Assembly (NCBI RefSeq): GCF_000745185.1
Contig: NZ_JQNJ01000001.1
Location: 1,077,501-1,141,500 of the forward strand
Source of the DNA: Muricauda sp. MAR_2010_75
GTDB taxonomy: Bacteria; Bacteroidota; Bacteroidia; Flavobacteriales; Flavobacteriaceae
Reading direction: 5' to 3'
Length of the DNA stretch: 64,000 bases
Part shown: piece by piece, positions 1-9,284 of the stretch
How positions within the stretch are numbered: position 1 is the first letter of the stretch
How the letters are laid out: each line of letters begins with the position of its first letter
Translations under genes and position numbers: made by a program
The notes under the pieces: generated by a model
What the model saw: only the letters and a program-made list of their open reading frames with translations
Told to the model about the DNA's origin: nothing
The model's database searches: none

Positions 1-1
1 G

Positions 2-1138
2 ACCATACAAACAGCCGTCTTGATAGAGACCTTGGTGGCTCTAGGTGCCGAAGTGACTTGGAGTTCCTGCAACATTTTCTCTACCCAAGACCACGCTGCT
101 GCCGCCATAGCCGCGGCTGGGATTCCTGTGTATGCTTGGAAGGGCATGAACGAAGAAGAATTCGATTGGTGTATTGAACAAACCTTGTTTTTTGGAGAGG
201 AAAGACAGCCTTTAAATATGATCTTGGATGATGGGGGAGACCTTACCAACATGGTTTTTGACAAATACCCAGAATTGGCAGCAGGAATCAGAGGGCTCTC
301 TGAAGAGACCACAACCGGAGTTCACCGTTTGTACGAGCGAATGAAAAAGGGCACATTGCCCATGCCCGCCATCAACGTGAACGACTCTGTGACCAAGTCC
401 AAGTTCGATAATAAATATGGATGTCGTGAAAGTGCCGTGGATGCCATCCGAAGGGCTACCGATACCATGTTGGCCGGAAAACGAGTTGTGGTTGCCGGAT
501 ATGGTGATGTTGGAAAAGGAACGGCCGCTTCTTTCCGTGGGGCAGGAGCTATTGTTACTGTCACTGAAATTGACCCTATCTGTGCGCTTCAGGCCTGTAT
601 GGATGGTTACGAAGTAAAAAAATTGGAGACCGTTATCTCAAATGCCGATGTGGTGATTACTGCTACCGGGAACAAGGATATTATCCGTGAAGAGCATTTC
701 CGTGCTTTGAAAGACAAGGCCATTGTCTGCAATATTGGACATTTTGACAATGAAATCGATATGGCCTGGTTGAACAAAAACTACGGCAATACCAAAGATG
801 AAATAAAACCACAAGTGGACAAGTATACCATTGATGGCAAAGATTTGGTGATCTTGGCCGAAGGCCGACTGGTAAATTTGGGCTGTGCCACGGGACACCC
901 CAGTTTTGTGATGAGCAATTCGTTCACCAACCAAACGCTGGCGCAAATTGAGCTTTGGAACCACAGCGACAAATACGAAAACGAAGTGTACATGCTTCCC
1001 AAGCATTTGGATGAAAAAGTAGCCCAACTGCATTTGGCCCGTTTGGGTGCAGAACTGACCGAGCTTAAGGAAGACCAAGCGGAATACATTGGTGTGGAGG
1101 TAAAAGGCCCCTTTAAGCCGGATTATTACAGGTACTAG
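2..1138 (+). CDS. ahcY: S-adenosylhomocysteine hydrolase (5' end outside window)
   Basis: Hydrolyses S-adenosylhomocysteine to adenosine and homocysteine in the cytoplasm, relieving product inhibition of methyltransferases. The frame is open from base 2 and opens with [11 protein letters not shown], which lies well inside the family, so about 60 N-terminal residues are missing; the TTG at 20 is not the real start. [18 protein letters not shown] forms part of the substrate site. [12 protein letters not shown] is the Rossmann NAD-binding loop, and the C-terminus KPDYYRY is the conserved family end. A strong hairpin terminator follows. Identification is certain at family level. Confidence 0.97.
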   Translation, partial: TIQTAVLIETLVALGAEVTWSSCNIFSTQDHAAAAIAAAGIPVYAWKGMNEEEFDWCIEQTLFFGEERQPLNMILDDGGDLTNMVFDKYPELAAGIRGLSEETTTGVHRLYERMKKGTLPMPAINVNDSVTKSKFDNKYGCRESAVDAIRRATDTMLAGKRVVVAGYGDVGKGTAASFRGAGAIVTVTEIDPICALQACMDGYEVKKLETVISNADVVITATGNKDIIREEHFRALKDKAIVCNIGHFDNEIDMAWLNKNYGNTKDEIKPQVDKYTIDGKDLVILAEGRLVNLGCATGHPSFVMSNSFTNQTLAQIELWNHSDKYENEVYMLPKHLDEKVAQLHLARLGAELTELKEDQAEYIGVEVKGPFKPDYYRY

Positions 1139-1162
1139 AAGACCAACTCTTTTTTTATAAAG

Positions 1163-1193
1163 AAAAACCCATGGCTAACACCATGGGTTTTTT
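1163..1193 (+). terminator. Rho-independent terminator after ahcY
   Basis: An 11-bp stem, AAAACCCATGG / CCATGGGTTTT, with a 6-nt loop is followed by a T run. It is symmetric enough to work on both strands, so it may also stop the convergent DUF3332 gene. Confidence 0.85.
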
Positions 1194-1208
1194 AGTAGCT
1201 TTTAGGTT

Positions 1209-1787
1209 TTAATCCGCTAAAAGGCTTTCGGAATAATAACAGGTCTTGTTTTCTTGTAGAATGGCCAACCCTTCTTCACGCGTGCTCATTGGGTCTATTT
1301 TAACTTTTTCACCATTGGGCATGTACACAATATAGAATCCTTCCTCAAAAGAAGATAGTTTGATAATTTCTCCATTGGGTCTGATGGCATTCCAAGATTT
1401 TTCATCAGGCTTATAAAATAATTCCAATTTCTTGCCCTTCTTAGGTCCTTCAACCACAGTAACCTGTATGCGGTTTTGTGTGGCCACCATTTTAAAGGTG
1501 TTCCCATCGTGTTCTACCATTTGGGTCTCGGATTCGCCCGGTTTCATGGCAATGGGGTTAGATCCAGACCAAAATTCGATGACGTTGAAAATCAATACGT
1601 CGCCAAGAAAAAACAATCCATAAACAGGAACGATGTTCAATCCCCAAAAAATAAGGTTGTCCAAAAATTTGCTGTCGGTAGCACCTTGGTTCCAATCCTT
1701 AAGGTTGTTGAATGCTTTAAAAGACCCCAAACAACTGGAGAACAAAATTGCTGAGGACAACAACAAGCAAGTGGTGAATTTTTTCAT
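1209..1787 (-). CDS. DUF3332-like lipoprotein
   Basis: Small exported protein of unknown function. The start at 1787 (MKKFTTCLLLSS) is preferred over an upstream TTG-type start because it gives a clean lipoprotein signal peptide ending in FSSC, so the product should be lipid-anchored. A hydrophobic stretch, LIFWGLNIVPVYGLFFLGDVLIF split over about residues 45-75, is typical of the DUF3332 family, followed by a beta-rich C-terminal half. Convergent with ahcY. The family assignment comes from the overall pattern, not a catalytic motif. Confidence 0.75.
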   Translation of the reverse strand: MKKFTTCLLLSSAILFSSCLGSFKAFNNLKDWNQGATDSKFLDNLIFWGLNIVPVYGLFFLGDVLIFNVIEFWSGSNPIAMKPGESETQMVEHDGNTFKMVATQNRIQVTVVEGPKKGKKLELFYKPDEKSWNAIRPNGEIIKLSSFEEGFYIVYMPNGEKVKIDPMSTREEGLAILQENKTCYYSESLLAD

Positions 1788-1945
1788 GATATTAAGATTT
1801 ATAGTTAATGTTCTTAAAGCTACGAAAAGCATTTAATATTTAATGAATTAGGTCACATCCCTTTTTTGGCGAAAAATTCAAACTAGTTTCCATACAAATG
1901 ATTACATTGTTTTTCAAATCAAGTTTGAAACAAACAGTAGGGAAA

Positions 1946-3058
1946 ATGTCCAAAGATTGGTATGAAATTGAAAATGTGGAAACGGTAGATTCGCCTTCCA
2001 TAGCATTGTACCCCGAACATCTCAAGTACAATATCAATGAGATGATCACCTTGGTGGATGGCCAAACCAAAAGATTGATGCCGCACATTAAAACCAATAA
2101 AATGCCCGAGGTAATGGAAGTTTTATTGGAGTCGGGAATTACCAATTTTAAAGCTTCCACCATTTCTGAAGCAGAAATTGCTGCCGAGGCTGGTGCCAAA
2201 TCTGTATTAATTGCCCATCAGTTGGTAGGACCTAAAATAGACCGATTTTTACATTTAATTCAACACTATCCCGAAACCCAGTTTTCCACTATTTTGGACA
2301 ATGAGGATAGCGCAGAACTTTTGAACCAAAAAGCGTTGGAGCAAGAGCTTTCCGTTGCTGTTTATATTGACATAAACAATGGAATGGACCGTTCCGGAAT
2401 TGAAATTGGCCCGGGACTGGATGAGCTTATGGCTTATTTAAAAATATGTAAGTCTTTGGTTTTTAAAGGACTTCATGCCTATGATGGTCACTTAAGGGAT
2501 CCTGATTTTGAAGTTCGAAACCAAAAAATAGAAAAAGGGGTGAAAGATGTTGAAGTCTATTTTGAAGCGTTGCGAGACGATTATCCCCTAGCCGAATTGA
2601 TCTGCGGAGGGACACCTTCTTTCACTTCGCATTTGCAAAAAGAAAAAAGAATAACCAGTCCTGGAACCTGTGTGCTTTGGGACTGGGGCTACGGTGAAAA
2701 ATTAACCGAACAGCACTTTAAATATGCCGCTCTTTTGGTCACACGAATTATCTCCAAGCCTACAGAAGAAATTATTACCGTGGATTTGGGGCATAAATCC
2801 GTTGCCGGGGAAAATCCGATTGACAAACGTGTTAAATTCCTGAATCTGGACAATTATGAGTTGCTTTCACAAAGCGAAGAGCACGGTGTAATCAAGGTAA
2901 AAGATTGGGACAAATACAAAGTCGGGGATGTCCTGTACGGTGTTCCGTACCATATTTGTCCCACTATTAATCTTCATGATGAAGTTTCCGTTATTGAAAA
3001 CGGTAAAAAGGTCGATACTTGGGAAATTACCGCCCGAAAACGAAAACTTCGGTTTTAA
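1946..3058 (+). CDS. D-threonine aldolase / DSD1-family PLP enzyme
   Basis: Fold type III PLP enzyme acting on a D-hydroxy amino acid (D-threonine, D-serine or a relative), giving glycine plus an aldehyde or a keto acid. The start at 1946 (MSKDWYEIENVETV) is chosen because the 16 residues before it do not look like family sequence. HIKTNKMPEV near residue 50 carries the PLP lysine. The C-terminal domain has VDLGHKSVAGE and VPYHICPTINLHDEV; the H-x-C pair matches the metal site of this group. It abuts the convergent phytase gene with no gap. The exact substrate cannot be told from sequence. Confidence 0.85.
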   Translation: MSKDWYEIENVETVDSPSIALYPEHLKYNINEMITLVDGQTKRLMPHIKTNKMPEVMEVLLESGITNFKASTISEAEIAAEAGAKSVLIAHQLVGPKIDRFLHLIQHYPETQFSTILDNEDSAELLNQKALEQELSVAVYIDINNGMDRSGIEIGPGLDELMAYLKICKSLVFKGLHAYDGHLRDPDFEVRNQKIEKGVKDVEVYFEALRDDYPLAELICGGTPSFTSHLQKEKRITSPGTCVLWDWGYGEKLTEQHFKYAALLVTRIISKPTEEIITVDLGHKSVAGENPIDKRVKFLNLDNYELLSQSEEHGVIKVKDWDKYKVGDVLYGVPYHICPTINLHDEVSVIENGKKVDTWEITARKRKLRF

Positions 3059-4081
3059 TCATCGGTTTAAATCCAAAGCTTTGTTCAAATCATAAAAGTA
3101 GAAGTTCTTTTCATCGTTCATTGCAGCGAAAAGTCCGTTTGGAAAAGTGTCGTTCAACGGAACTGTGACCACGTCACACCCATCGGTTTCCATGGTGGAT
3201 AGGTTTACCGCCTTGATGAAGCTGTTGTCCTTTCTGGAAAAAATATTGAACTGGCCCCGTTGTTGATCGGAAACGATAATATAGCCTTCGCCATTGGGGT
3301 ATGTGGCAATGGCAATTCCTTCGATGTCCTCCAAAAAGTATTCTCCTCCAAAACAAGCCAATTCCTGATTTCCCATTTCAGGCTCGGCATGGTATTTTTT
3401 TACACATTCGCCCTCATCGGAATAGTATACAAAACCGAGTTCATTGTCCACAGCAATGGCCTCAATTTCTTTTCCGCCGGTAAAACTTCCAAATTTCCGG
3501 ACCAAATTGGTCGACACCCCCGTGCTATCCGATTCCAATTTATATTGATACAAATAGGAACCGCTTGGTCCAATTTTTCGACCTACAATGGCATAGACCG
3601 AGGAATCTTTTGGTGATTTGTACAGGCTGATGCCCATGGCCAAACGCTGTTCCACATCGGTTTCATCTTCAAAAACGGGAAAGCCGCCACCGTCCAAGGG
3701 TTTCATATCAGGGACGGAGAACAACCGAATTTGTTGTTTCTCCCGTTCCGTGAAGGCAATCACATCTACAGCAACGGAATCATTTAATTGAAAACCATAT
3801 TCCAAATCCACATTATTGGGGCGTTGAATGTTGGTGATTGATTTCTCTTTGATGATCTTTCCATCGAGATCAAAGGCATAGACCCCTCCGTTAGTTTCCT
3901 TATCCGTCCCAAAAACAATACTTTTTGATGAGTCTTGGGGATTAATCCAAATGGCAGGGTCATCGGTATCGTTCGGTGTTCTTTCCGTAATGATATCCGG
4001 GGCGATGGCCGGTAATTTATTGCCTTGCTTGCACGAGATGATCCCCAGTACCAAAACAAATGGAATATATAATTTTTTCAT
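3059..4081 (-). CDS. Beta-propeller phytase (3-phytase), lipoprotein
   Basis: Releases phosphate from phytate with calcium, outside the inner membrane. The start at 4081 gives a lipoprotein signal (MKKLYIPFVLVLGIISC), so it should be anchored to an outer or periplasmic membrane face. DTDDPAIWINP, RPNNVDLEYGF and EDIEGIAIA are characteristic beta-propeller phytase stretches bearing calcium- and phosphate-binding acidic residues. Length (340 aa) is normal. It lies 94 bases downstream of a TonB receptor on the same strand, the usual arrangement in phosphate- or phytate-scavenging loci. Confidence 0.9.
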   Translation of the reverse strand: MKKLYIPFVLVLGIISCKQGNKLPAIAPDIITERTPNDTDDPAIWINPQDSSKSIVFGTDKETNGGVYAFDLDGKIIKEKSITNIQRPNNVDLEYGFQLNDSVAVDVIAFTEREKQQIRLFSVPDMKPLDGGGFPVFEDETDVEQRLAMGISLYKSPKDSSVYAIVGRKIGPSGSYLYQYKLESDSTGVSTNLVRKFGSFTGGKEIEAIAVDNELGFVYYSDEGECVKKYHAEPEMGNQELACFGGEYFLEDIEGIAIATYPNGEGYIIVSDQQRGQFNIFSRKDNSFIKAVNLSTMETDGCDVVTVPLNDTFPNGLFAAMNDEKNFYFYDLNKALDLNR

Positions 4082-4175
4082 AATAGAAATTCTATGGATA
4101 TAGGTCGTCACTCCAAGTACCCACCCATTGTGGGCGGGCACTCATCATGACTTAGTATATAAAATACTACCTGAA

Positions 4176-7079
4176 TTATTTTCTGAACAAATCGTATTTC
4201 AACCCGAATGTAAAGCGGATATCGTAAAATTCGGCTTGTTGGGTCCTTTCTTTTACACTTTGGAAATACCGTAGGGGTTGATTGGTGATGTTGTTCACAT
4301 CGGTATAGATCCTCAAGTTATTGGTAATGGCATAGCTGGCATTGAAATCCAAGAAGAACTGGGTATCATAGTACCGATCTTCAAAAGCGTTACCCCCAAT
4401 TTCATCGATATAGGAATCGGAAAAGTTGGCTGAAAGTCGAGCACTGAACCTTTTATCGGCATAGCCCAAAGACCCGTTGAACATATTGGGCGCGGTGTTG
4501 GGGAGATCCAAATCGGTACGCTCGTCACCATCCTCATTGCGGATACCATCGGCACTGGAAGATAAGTAGGTATAGTTTAAATAAATACTGAAGTTTCTAG
4601 CGAAGCCAGGCAAGAAGTCCAGTTGACGTTGGAAGGATACCTCAGCTCCAAAAATGGAAGCGGAGTCGCCATTCAATGGTTGAAAAACATCGTAGCCTGT
4701 GGTCCCTGCTCCAAAAGAATCGTTTTCGGCTTCTGTAATGAACGTGTATATAAAATCATTGATTCTTTTATAGAAAAGACCACCGGAAACAATACCCACA
4801 CTCTGAAAATAATGTTCTGCATTCAAATCGAAATTCATGGAAGTGGTTGGATCCAATTCTGGGTTACCCACGATGACCTCGGCATCTTCATTGACAATCT
4901 CTGACCTAGGAATTAAATCCACATAATTGGGACGGGCCAAGGTGTTGGTCCAAGCAAATCGAAGGATGGTGTTGGTGTCCACATCGTATTTAAAGTGAAG
5001 GCCCGGCATGACATTGGTATAGGAGTTTTCATCTGAAACGCGCTCTACTTCAATACCTTCCTCAATACCGTTGTCCTCATCTTCTTCAATGTAAATGACC
5101 CTGTTCCCATCAGATTCCAGTTTGGTGTTCTCCACACGGACACCCGCCAAGACACTTAAATTACTGGAAAGCTTTTGGTTGATCATGGCGTAGGCACCTA
5201 GAACATTTTCTTTTACCTCAAAATTGCCCGGTAAAAATTCGTCAAGTAAAGCCTCTCCATTGGAACTGTTCAAATTCAACGAACCCAACCACTCCTCACT
5301 GGCAAAATTGCCCGCTTGGTATTTGGGTCCTGCCAAGTAATCTGGGTCTGTGTAATTTTTGATGGGAACATCACCCAAGGTTGGAAAATCGTCCTCCAAA
5401 TCGTATTCGAAGAAATCATTGTTTCTTTCCTTCGTCTTGAATCTACCTCTTGCCCCAAATTTCACAGAACCATCACCCCGAGCAAAAATATCCGCTGGCA
5501 GTTCAAAATTCACAAAGAAGTTCATATCCTCTTCTTCCGTGTATTGGTTCTCATTGGTGATTTCTCCAAACTCAAAACTGCCCAAATCATCAAAATCGGC
5601 AGGATCTGCAGCAGTCATTATAGGATACCTAGGGTTACTGTTATCATTTCTCACAATGTACTCTGACTCGTATTCGGCATAACGCTCATTCAAGCGTTCT
5701 TCGGAAGCTTTGGCATAAGCTGCCATCCAATCCATTTTTAAAGACCCAAACAAGTGGTTGCCTCCCAAGGTGTAGTTCTGCATGCGCTGATCTTCCAAAC
5801 GACGGTTTTTGTTTCGGCCACCTGCAATACCACCTTTACTCTGTCTTTTAACCTCAGCAGGAAAGCGAGTCAATTTTCCATTGTTTACTGAAAAATCTCC
5901 CACTTCAATATCTTCTCCATCCAAAATCTCATACTCCAATCGAAATCTGTTCTCACGGTCATCTCTCCAATTGTACATCGTTTTTAAGAAAATGTTGTTG
6001 TTGGCATTGATTTGGTAGTCGAAATTGGCTGAAAAACTTCTTCTTACCCGTTGTACCAAATAGGTTCTCTGCTCGGTAACATTGGTATATGGATCCACAT
6101 CCACTTCTTCCAAGATAGGCTCCCCTTCGTCATCATCCTCTCCTGTGTAGTATTCAAATTCATCGGCCCATTCGGCTTCAACATCATCCGAACCAAAATC
6201 ATTGTCATTGATGGTTGCGGAAAACATGTATCCGAATTTGCCGTCATTGGTTCGATCACCTATCAAAAGGGAACCGTTCCATATTCTTTTATCAGTAATA
6301 AAATTAACTCCCGATCCTGCGGTTGCGGAAATCCTAAATCCTTGCGGAGCGGTACGGGTAACCAAATTTACAGATCCCCCCAAAGCATCGGCATCCATAT
6401 CTGGCGTTACTGCCTTGTTCACCTCAATGGTCTGAATCATATCGGAAGGAATCAAATCCATCTGAATGTTCCGGTTATCGGATTCTGCGGAAGGAATACG
6501 GCTCCCGTTCAAGGTAACGGAGTTTAATTGTGGAGACAAACCTCGAACGATAATGTTTCTTGCTTCACCTTGATCCACCTGCATGGTGATGCCAGGAATA
6601 CGTTTTACGGCATCCCCGATATTGGCATCGGGGAATTTCCCGATCTGGTCCGTGGAAACCACATTAGTGATATTCAAATTGGTGCGTTGGGTATTCAAGG
6701 CCTTGGCTTGACCACTAAGTCCGTAGGCACTCACTTGAACTTCATCCAGTTCAACATTGCTTGGGTTCAATACAATACTCACCGCGGCTGTGCGACCTCC
6801 CGTTACAGAGACTTCTTGGTCAACATCGGCATAGCCCATGTAGGTTATTTTTAAAGTATAGCTCCCTTCAGGAATACTGACCAAGGTAAATCTACCATCA
6901 AAATCGGTAATGGCTCCTTTGGAAAGCGATTCAATGAATACGTTGGCACCTGGAACATAAATCCCGTTCTCGTCAGTAATTGTTCCTTGGATATTCCCTG
7001 TCTGAGCTTGAGCTTTTAACAGTCCAAACATCAAAAAAAGCGTTACAAAAAGTAGTTTCTTTAGGTTCATTGGTTTCAT
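4176..7079 (-). CDS. TonB-dependent receptor with carboxypeptidase-regulatory-like domain
   Basis: Outer-membrane TonB-gated import channel of about 967 residues. The start at 7079 (MKPMNLKKLLF) is followed by a signal peptide ending KAQAQ; the open frame upstream of it looks non-coding. Next come a CarboxypepD_reg-like domain (GNIQGTITDENGIYVPGANV), the plug (RTNLNITNVVSTDQIGKFPDANIGDAVKRIPGI split) and a 22-strand-type barrel ending YDIRFTFGLKYDLFRK. There is no susD partner. The phytase is directly downstream, so the likely cargo is phytate or another organophosphate; this is inference. The TPR/LuxR regulator lies upstream. Confidence 0.9.
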   Translation of the reverse strand: MKPMNLKKLLFVTLFLMFGLLKAQAQTGNIQGTITDENGIYVPGANVFIESLSKGAITDFDGRFTLVSIPEGSYTLKITYMGYADVDQEVSVTGGRTAAVSIVLNPSNVELDEVQVSAYGLSGQAKALNTQRTNLNITNVVSTDQIGKFPDANIGDAVKRIPGITMQVDQGEARNIIVRGLSPQLNSVTLNGSRIPSAESDNRNIQMDLIPSDMIQTIEVNKAVTPDMDADALGGSVNLVTRTAPQGFRISATAGSGVNFITDKRIWNGSLLIGDRTNDGKFGYMFSATINDNDFGSDDVEAEWADEFEYYTGEDDDEGEPILEEVDVDPYTNVTEQRTYLVQRVRRSFSANFDYQINANNNIFLKTMYNWRDDRENRFRLEYEILDGEDIEVGDFSVNNGKLTRFPAEVKRQSKGGIAGGRNKNRRLEDQRMQNYTLGGNHLFGSLKMDWMAAYAKASEERLNERYAEYESEYIVRNDNSNPRYPIMTAADPADFDDLGSFEFGEITNENQYTEEEDMNFFVNFELPADIFARGDGSVKFGARGRFKTKERNNDFFEYDLEDDFPTLGDVPIKNYTDPDYLAGPKYQAGNFASEEWLGSLNLNSSNGEALLDEFLPGNFEVKENVLGAYAMINQKLSSNLSVLAGVRVENTKLESDGNRVIYIEEDEDNGIEEGIEVERVSDENSYTNVMPGLHFKYDVDTNTILRFAWTNTLARPNYVDLIPRSEIVNEDAEVIVGNPELDPTTSMNFDLNAEHYFQSVGIVSGGLFYKRINDFIYTFITEAENDSFGAGTTGYDVFQPLNGDSASIFGAEVSFQRQLDFLPGFARNFSIYLNYTYLSSSADGIRNEDGDERTDLDLPNTAPNMFNGSLGYADKRFSARLSANFSDSYIDEIGGNAFEDRYYDTQFFLDFNASYAITNNLRIYTDVNNITNQPLRYFQSVKERTQQAEFYDIRFTFGLKYDLFRK

Positions 7080-7103
7080 TTTGGTTCTTGTTAGAATGCA
7101 ATC

Positions 7104-7111
7104 CAAAACTA
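7104..7111 (-). promoter_or_regulatory. Candidate -7 promoter element of the TonB receptor
   Basis: TAGTTTTG on the minus strand matches the Bacteroidota TAnnTTTG element and lies 25 bases before the chosen start. No clear -33 TTTG element is visible. Confidence 0.4.
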
Positions 7112-7192
7112 TGTATATCAGCCCATTATGATTTAAACTAAAGGGAAACAAAAAGGAAACAAATCGGTTATACAGCAGAAACAAGAGGGCAA

Positions 7193-7202
7193 CAATTACG
7201 TT
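7193..7202. promoter_or_regulatory. CAATTACGTT motif upstream of the TonB receptor
   Basis: Identical to the half-site that occurs as an inverted pair in front of the TPR/LuxR regulator at 8853-8896. It lies about 82 bases upstream of the candidate receptor -7 element. A shared regulator site is inferred, not shown. Confidence 0.4.
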
Positions 7203-7249
7203 AGTTTTACATGGGGCTAACCTTTTCCAAAAATTGGAGTGAAAATGGG

Positions 7250-8851
7250 TCAAAGTTCTATCATAAAATTTACCAACTCGGATTTTTGATCTATGGGGAG
7301 TTTTTTGCGAAGTCGGTGCCGCGCCACACGAACACTATCTGGAGTCACCCGAAGGATTGACGCAATCTCTTTGGAAGAGAGGTTTAATCGTAGCAACATC
7401 CCCAAACGAAGTTCCGCGGGTGAAAGACTGGCGTCTGAAAGAGTGGATAATTTTTTGATGAACTCCGGATGTATTTCTTTAAAGAAATTCATGAACTCGT
7501 CCCATTCATCTTCTTGCTGAAGGTTAAAGTCAATCTCTTTTACCAAGGCCTTGATTTTTTCCGAGGTATCCATATTTCTTCGGGAAGCAATATTTCGAAG
7601 GGTATTTGCTAAATCGAGCAAGATTTTATTTTTCTGTGAAAGATGGAGGCTATATCGCGATAGTGAAGCCGTTTTAAGTTGCACCTCATTCTGTAAATTC
7701 TTTTCCTCAATGGCTTTTTTATCAAGTTCTGCCTTGAGCATCCGCTGTTTGTATTCTTGGATTTTTAGCTTCGCCTTCCGTTTTCTACCCAAATAGCTAT
7801 ATAAAATGGTAAGAATAGCCGCCAAAGCGAACAAAGCCACCCATAACAGGTTCTGATTGGCTGCACTTACCTTGTTCTGTTCCTTCAACAATTGAATTTC
7901 AGCCTCCTTTTTATTGGTCTCATAGATGGCCTGAAGCACATGGAGCTGATTATTGTTCTGAGCCTTTAGCATGGCACTTTTGTATTCCTCGGCTTGCATC
8001 AACTGGGCATGGGCCTTTTCAAAATCGCCTATGAGGGCATAAGTTTTGGACAAGTCTTTATGAGCACTTTCCAACTGGTGGAAATCATTCAACTTTTTTG
8101 CAATCTTTAGGGCTTGGTTCGTATAATCAAGAGCGGACTCATACTTTCCAGTTTTCCTGAAACTATCTCCCAAATTATTGAGCACGTTGATCTCTTCCGC
8201 AGTTCCACTGCCTTGCAAATACTGATAAGCTTTACGAAAATATTCATGGGCTAAGTCAAACTCCTCCAAGTCCTCATAAATACTGCCGATGTTCTCGTTG
8301 GTCATGGCCACCCCATGCCTGTCATTCAACTGTTCAAACAGAAATAAGCTTTCTTTTTGGTAGGCCAATGCCTTGTCGTACTCGCCTTGTTTTTCGTAAC
8401 AAGCTCCAAGCAGCCCCATGGATTCTGCCTGTCCTTTGCTATCATCCAAATTCACCACAGTGTTCATGGTTTCGGTGAAATGTTGCTCGGCCAGTTTAAA
8501 ATTATTTTGGGAAAGGTATACTTTGCCGATATTGTTGTTCAGGGTAGTGTAAAGGGTATCATTGAAATCAATCCCGATTTGCTCCAAAGCTTTGTTGTAT
8601 TGTTCCATGGCTTCGGAATACAATCCCAAAGAGCGGTAATATTCACCCAGCTTTAAGTGGCTTTGAGCAATTTGTTTTGGAAATTCAGGATTGTTTTTGG
8701 AATGATCCAATTTTTTTTGAAGATCCAAATAGGTAGGGTCAGAAGTTTCTACAGCAGAAAAGTCAATAGGTTTTTGTTGGCCCCAACCCTTGCTAGGGAA
8801 AAGGACCAAGATGGCAAACAAGAGAGATAAAGATTTAACACATGCTCTCAT
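7250..8851 (-). CDS. TPR-repeat transcriptional regulator with LuxR-type HTH
   Basis: Predicted membrane-spanning regulator. An N-terminal signal or anchor (MRACVKSLSLLFAILVLF) precedes about six TPR repeats (roughly residues 35-310, e.g. LKLGEYYRSLGLYSEAMEQYNKALEQ split). A transmembrane helix (LLWVALFALAAILTILY) follows near residue 340, then a coiled coil. The C-terminal helix-turn-helix reads SSKEIASILRVTPDSVRVAR. TPRs would face the periplasm and the HTH the cytoplasm. Such proteins are common beside TonB receptor loci in flavobacteria, so it probably controls the receptor and phytase downstream; the shared upstream motif supports this. Confidence 0.85.
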   Translation of the reverse strand: MRACVKSLSLLFAILVLFPSKGWGQQKPIDFSAVETSDPTYLDLQKKLDHSKNNPEFPKQIAQSHLKLGEYYRSLGLYSEAMEQYNKALEQIGIDFNDTLYTTLNNNIGKVYLSQNNFKLAEQHFTETMNTVVNLDDSKGQAESMGLLGACYEKQGEYDKALAYQKESLFLFEQLNDRHGVAMTNENIGSIYEDLEEFDLAHEYFRKAYQYLQGSGTAEEINVLNNLGDSFRKTGKYESALDYTNQALKIAKKLNDFHQLESAHKDLSKTYALIGDFEKAHAQLMQAEEYKSAMLKAQNNNQLHVLQAIYETNKKEAEIQLLKEQNKVSAANQNLLWVALFALAAILTILYSYLGRKRKAKLKIQEYKQRMLKAELDKKAIEEKNLQNEVQLKTASLSRYSLHLSQKNKILLDLANTLRNIASRRNMDTSEKIKALVKEIDFNLQQEDEWDEFMNFFKEIHPEFIKKLSTLSDASLSPAELRLGMLLRLNLSSKEIASILRVTPDSVRVARHRLRKKLPIDQKSELVNFMIEL

Positions 8852-8852
8852 T

Positions 8853-8896
8853 CAACGTAATTGGCAAAAGAGGATTCAAGAAACACAATTACGTTG
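8853..8896. promoter_or_regulatory. 11-bp inverted repeat upstream of the regulator gene
   Basis: CAACGTAATTG at 8853-8863 and its exact complement CAATTACGTTG at 8886-8896 are separated by 22 bases, starting 2 bases before the regulator start codon. One more half-site is in front of the TonB receptor. Probable operator for a dimeric regulator, perhaps autoregulation. Confidence 0.5.
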
Positions 8897-8944
8897 GCCC
8901 AAATATCACCGTTAGGTTAATAAACCTTTACCAATCGGTTAGGC

Positions 8945-8979
8945 AGAAAAAAGAAAGGCCCCGCTACTGCGAGGCCTTG
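8945..8979 (-). terminator. Rho-independent terminator of rplU-rpmA
   Basis: On the minus strand AAGGCCTCGC and GCGGGGCCTT pair around an AGTA loop with internal mismatches, followed by a T-rich run. It lies about 20 bases after the rpmA stop. Confidence 0.8.
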
Positions 8980-8999
8980 AATATGATATAGTTTTGTAA

Positions 9000-9260
9000 T
9001 TATGCTTGGAAAGGCTCGATGGAAACATAGGATTTTCCACCCGCTTTCTTTTCAAACTTAACTAAACCATCCACCTTGGCATGCAAAGTATGGTCTTTAC
9101 CAGCGTAAACATTTTCGCCAGGATTGTGCTTGGTACCACGTTGTCTTACAATGATGTTACCAGCAACTGCTGCCTGACCACCAAAAATCTTAACACCTAA
9201 GCGTTTCGATTCTGATTCTCTACCGTTTTTTGAACTACCTACACCTTTCTTGTGAGCCAT
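9000..9260 (-). CDS. rpmA: 50S ribosomal protein L27
   Basis: Large-subunit ribosomal protein near the peptidyl-transferase centre. The 86 residues start [20 protein letters not shown] and contain [15 protein letters not shown], both hallmarks of L27. The sequence begins directly with MAHKKG, so it lacks the cleaved N-terminal extension found in Firmicutes. It follows rplU by 24 bases and is surely cotranscribed. Confidence 0.98.
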   Translation of the reverse strand: MAHKKGVGSSKNGRESESKRLGVKIFGGQAAVAGNIIVRQRGTKHNPGENVYAGKDHTLHAKVDGLVKFEKKAGGKSYVSIEPFQA

Positions 9261-9284
9261 GATATATAAATTTTAGTTCGTGTC

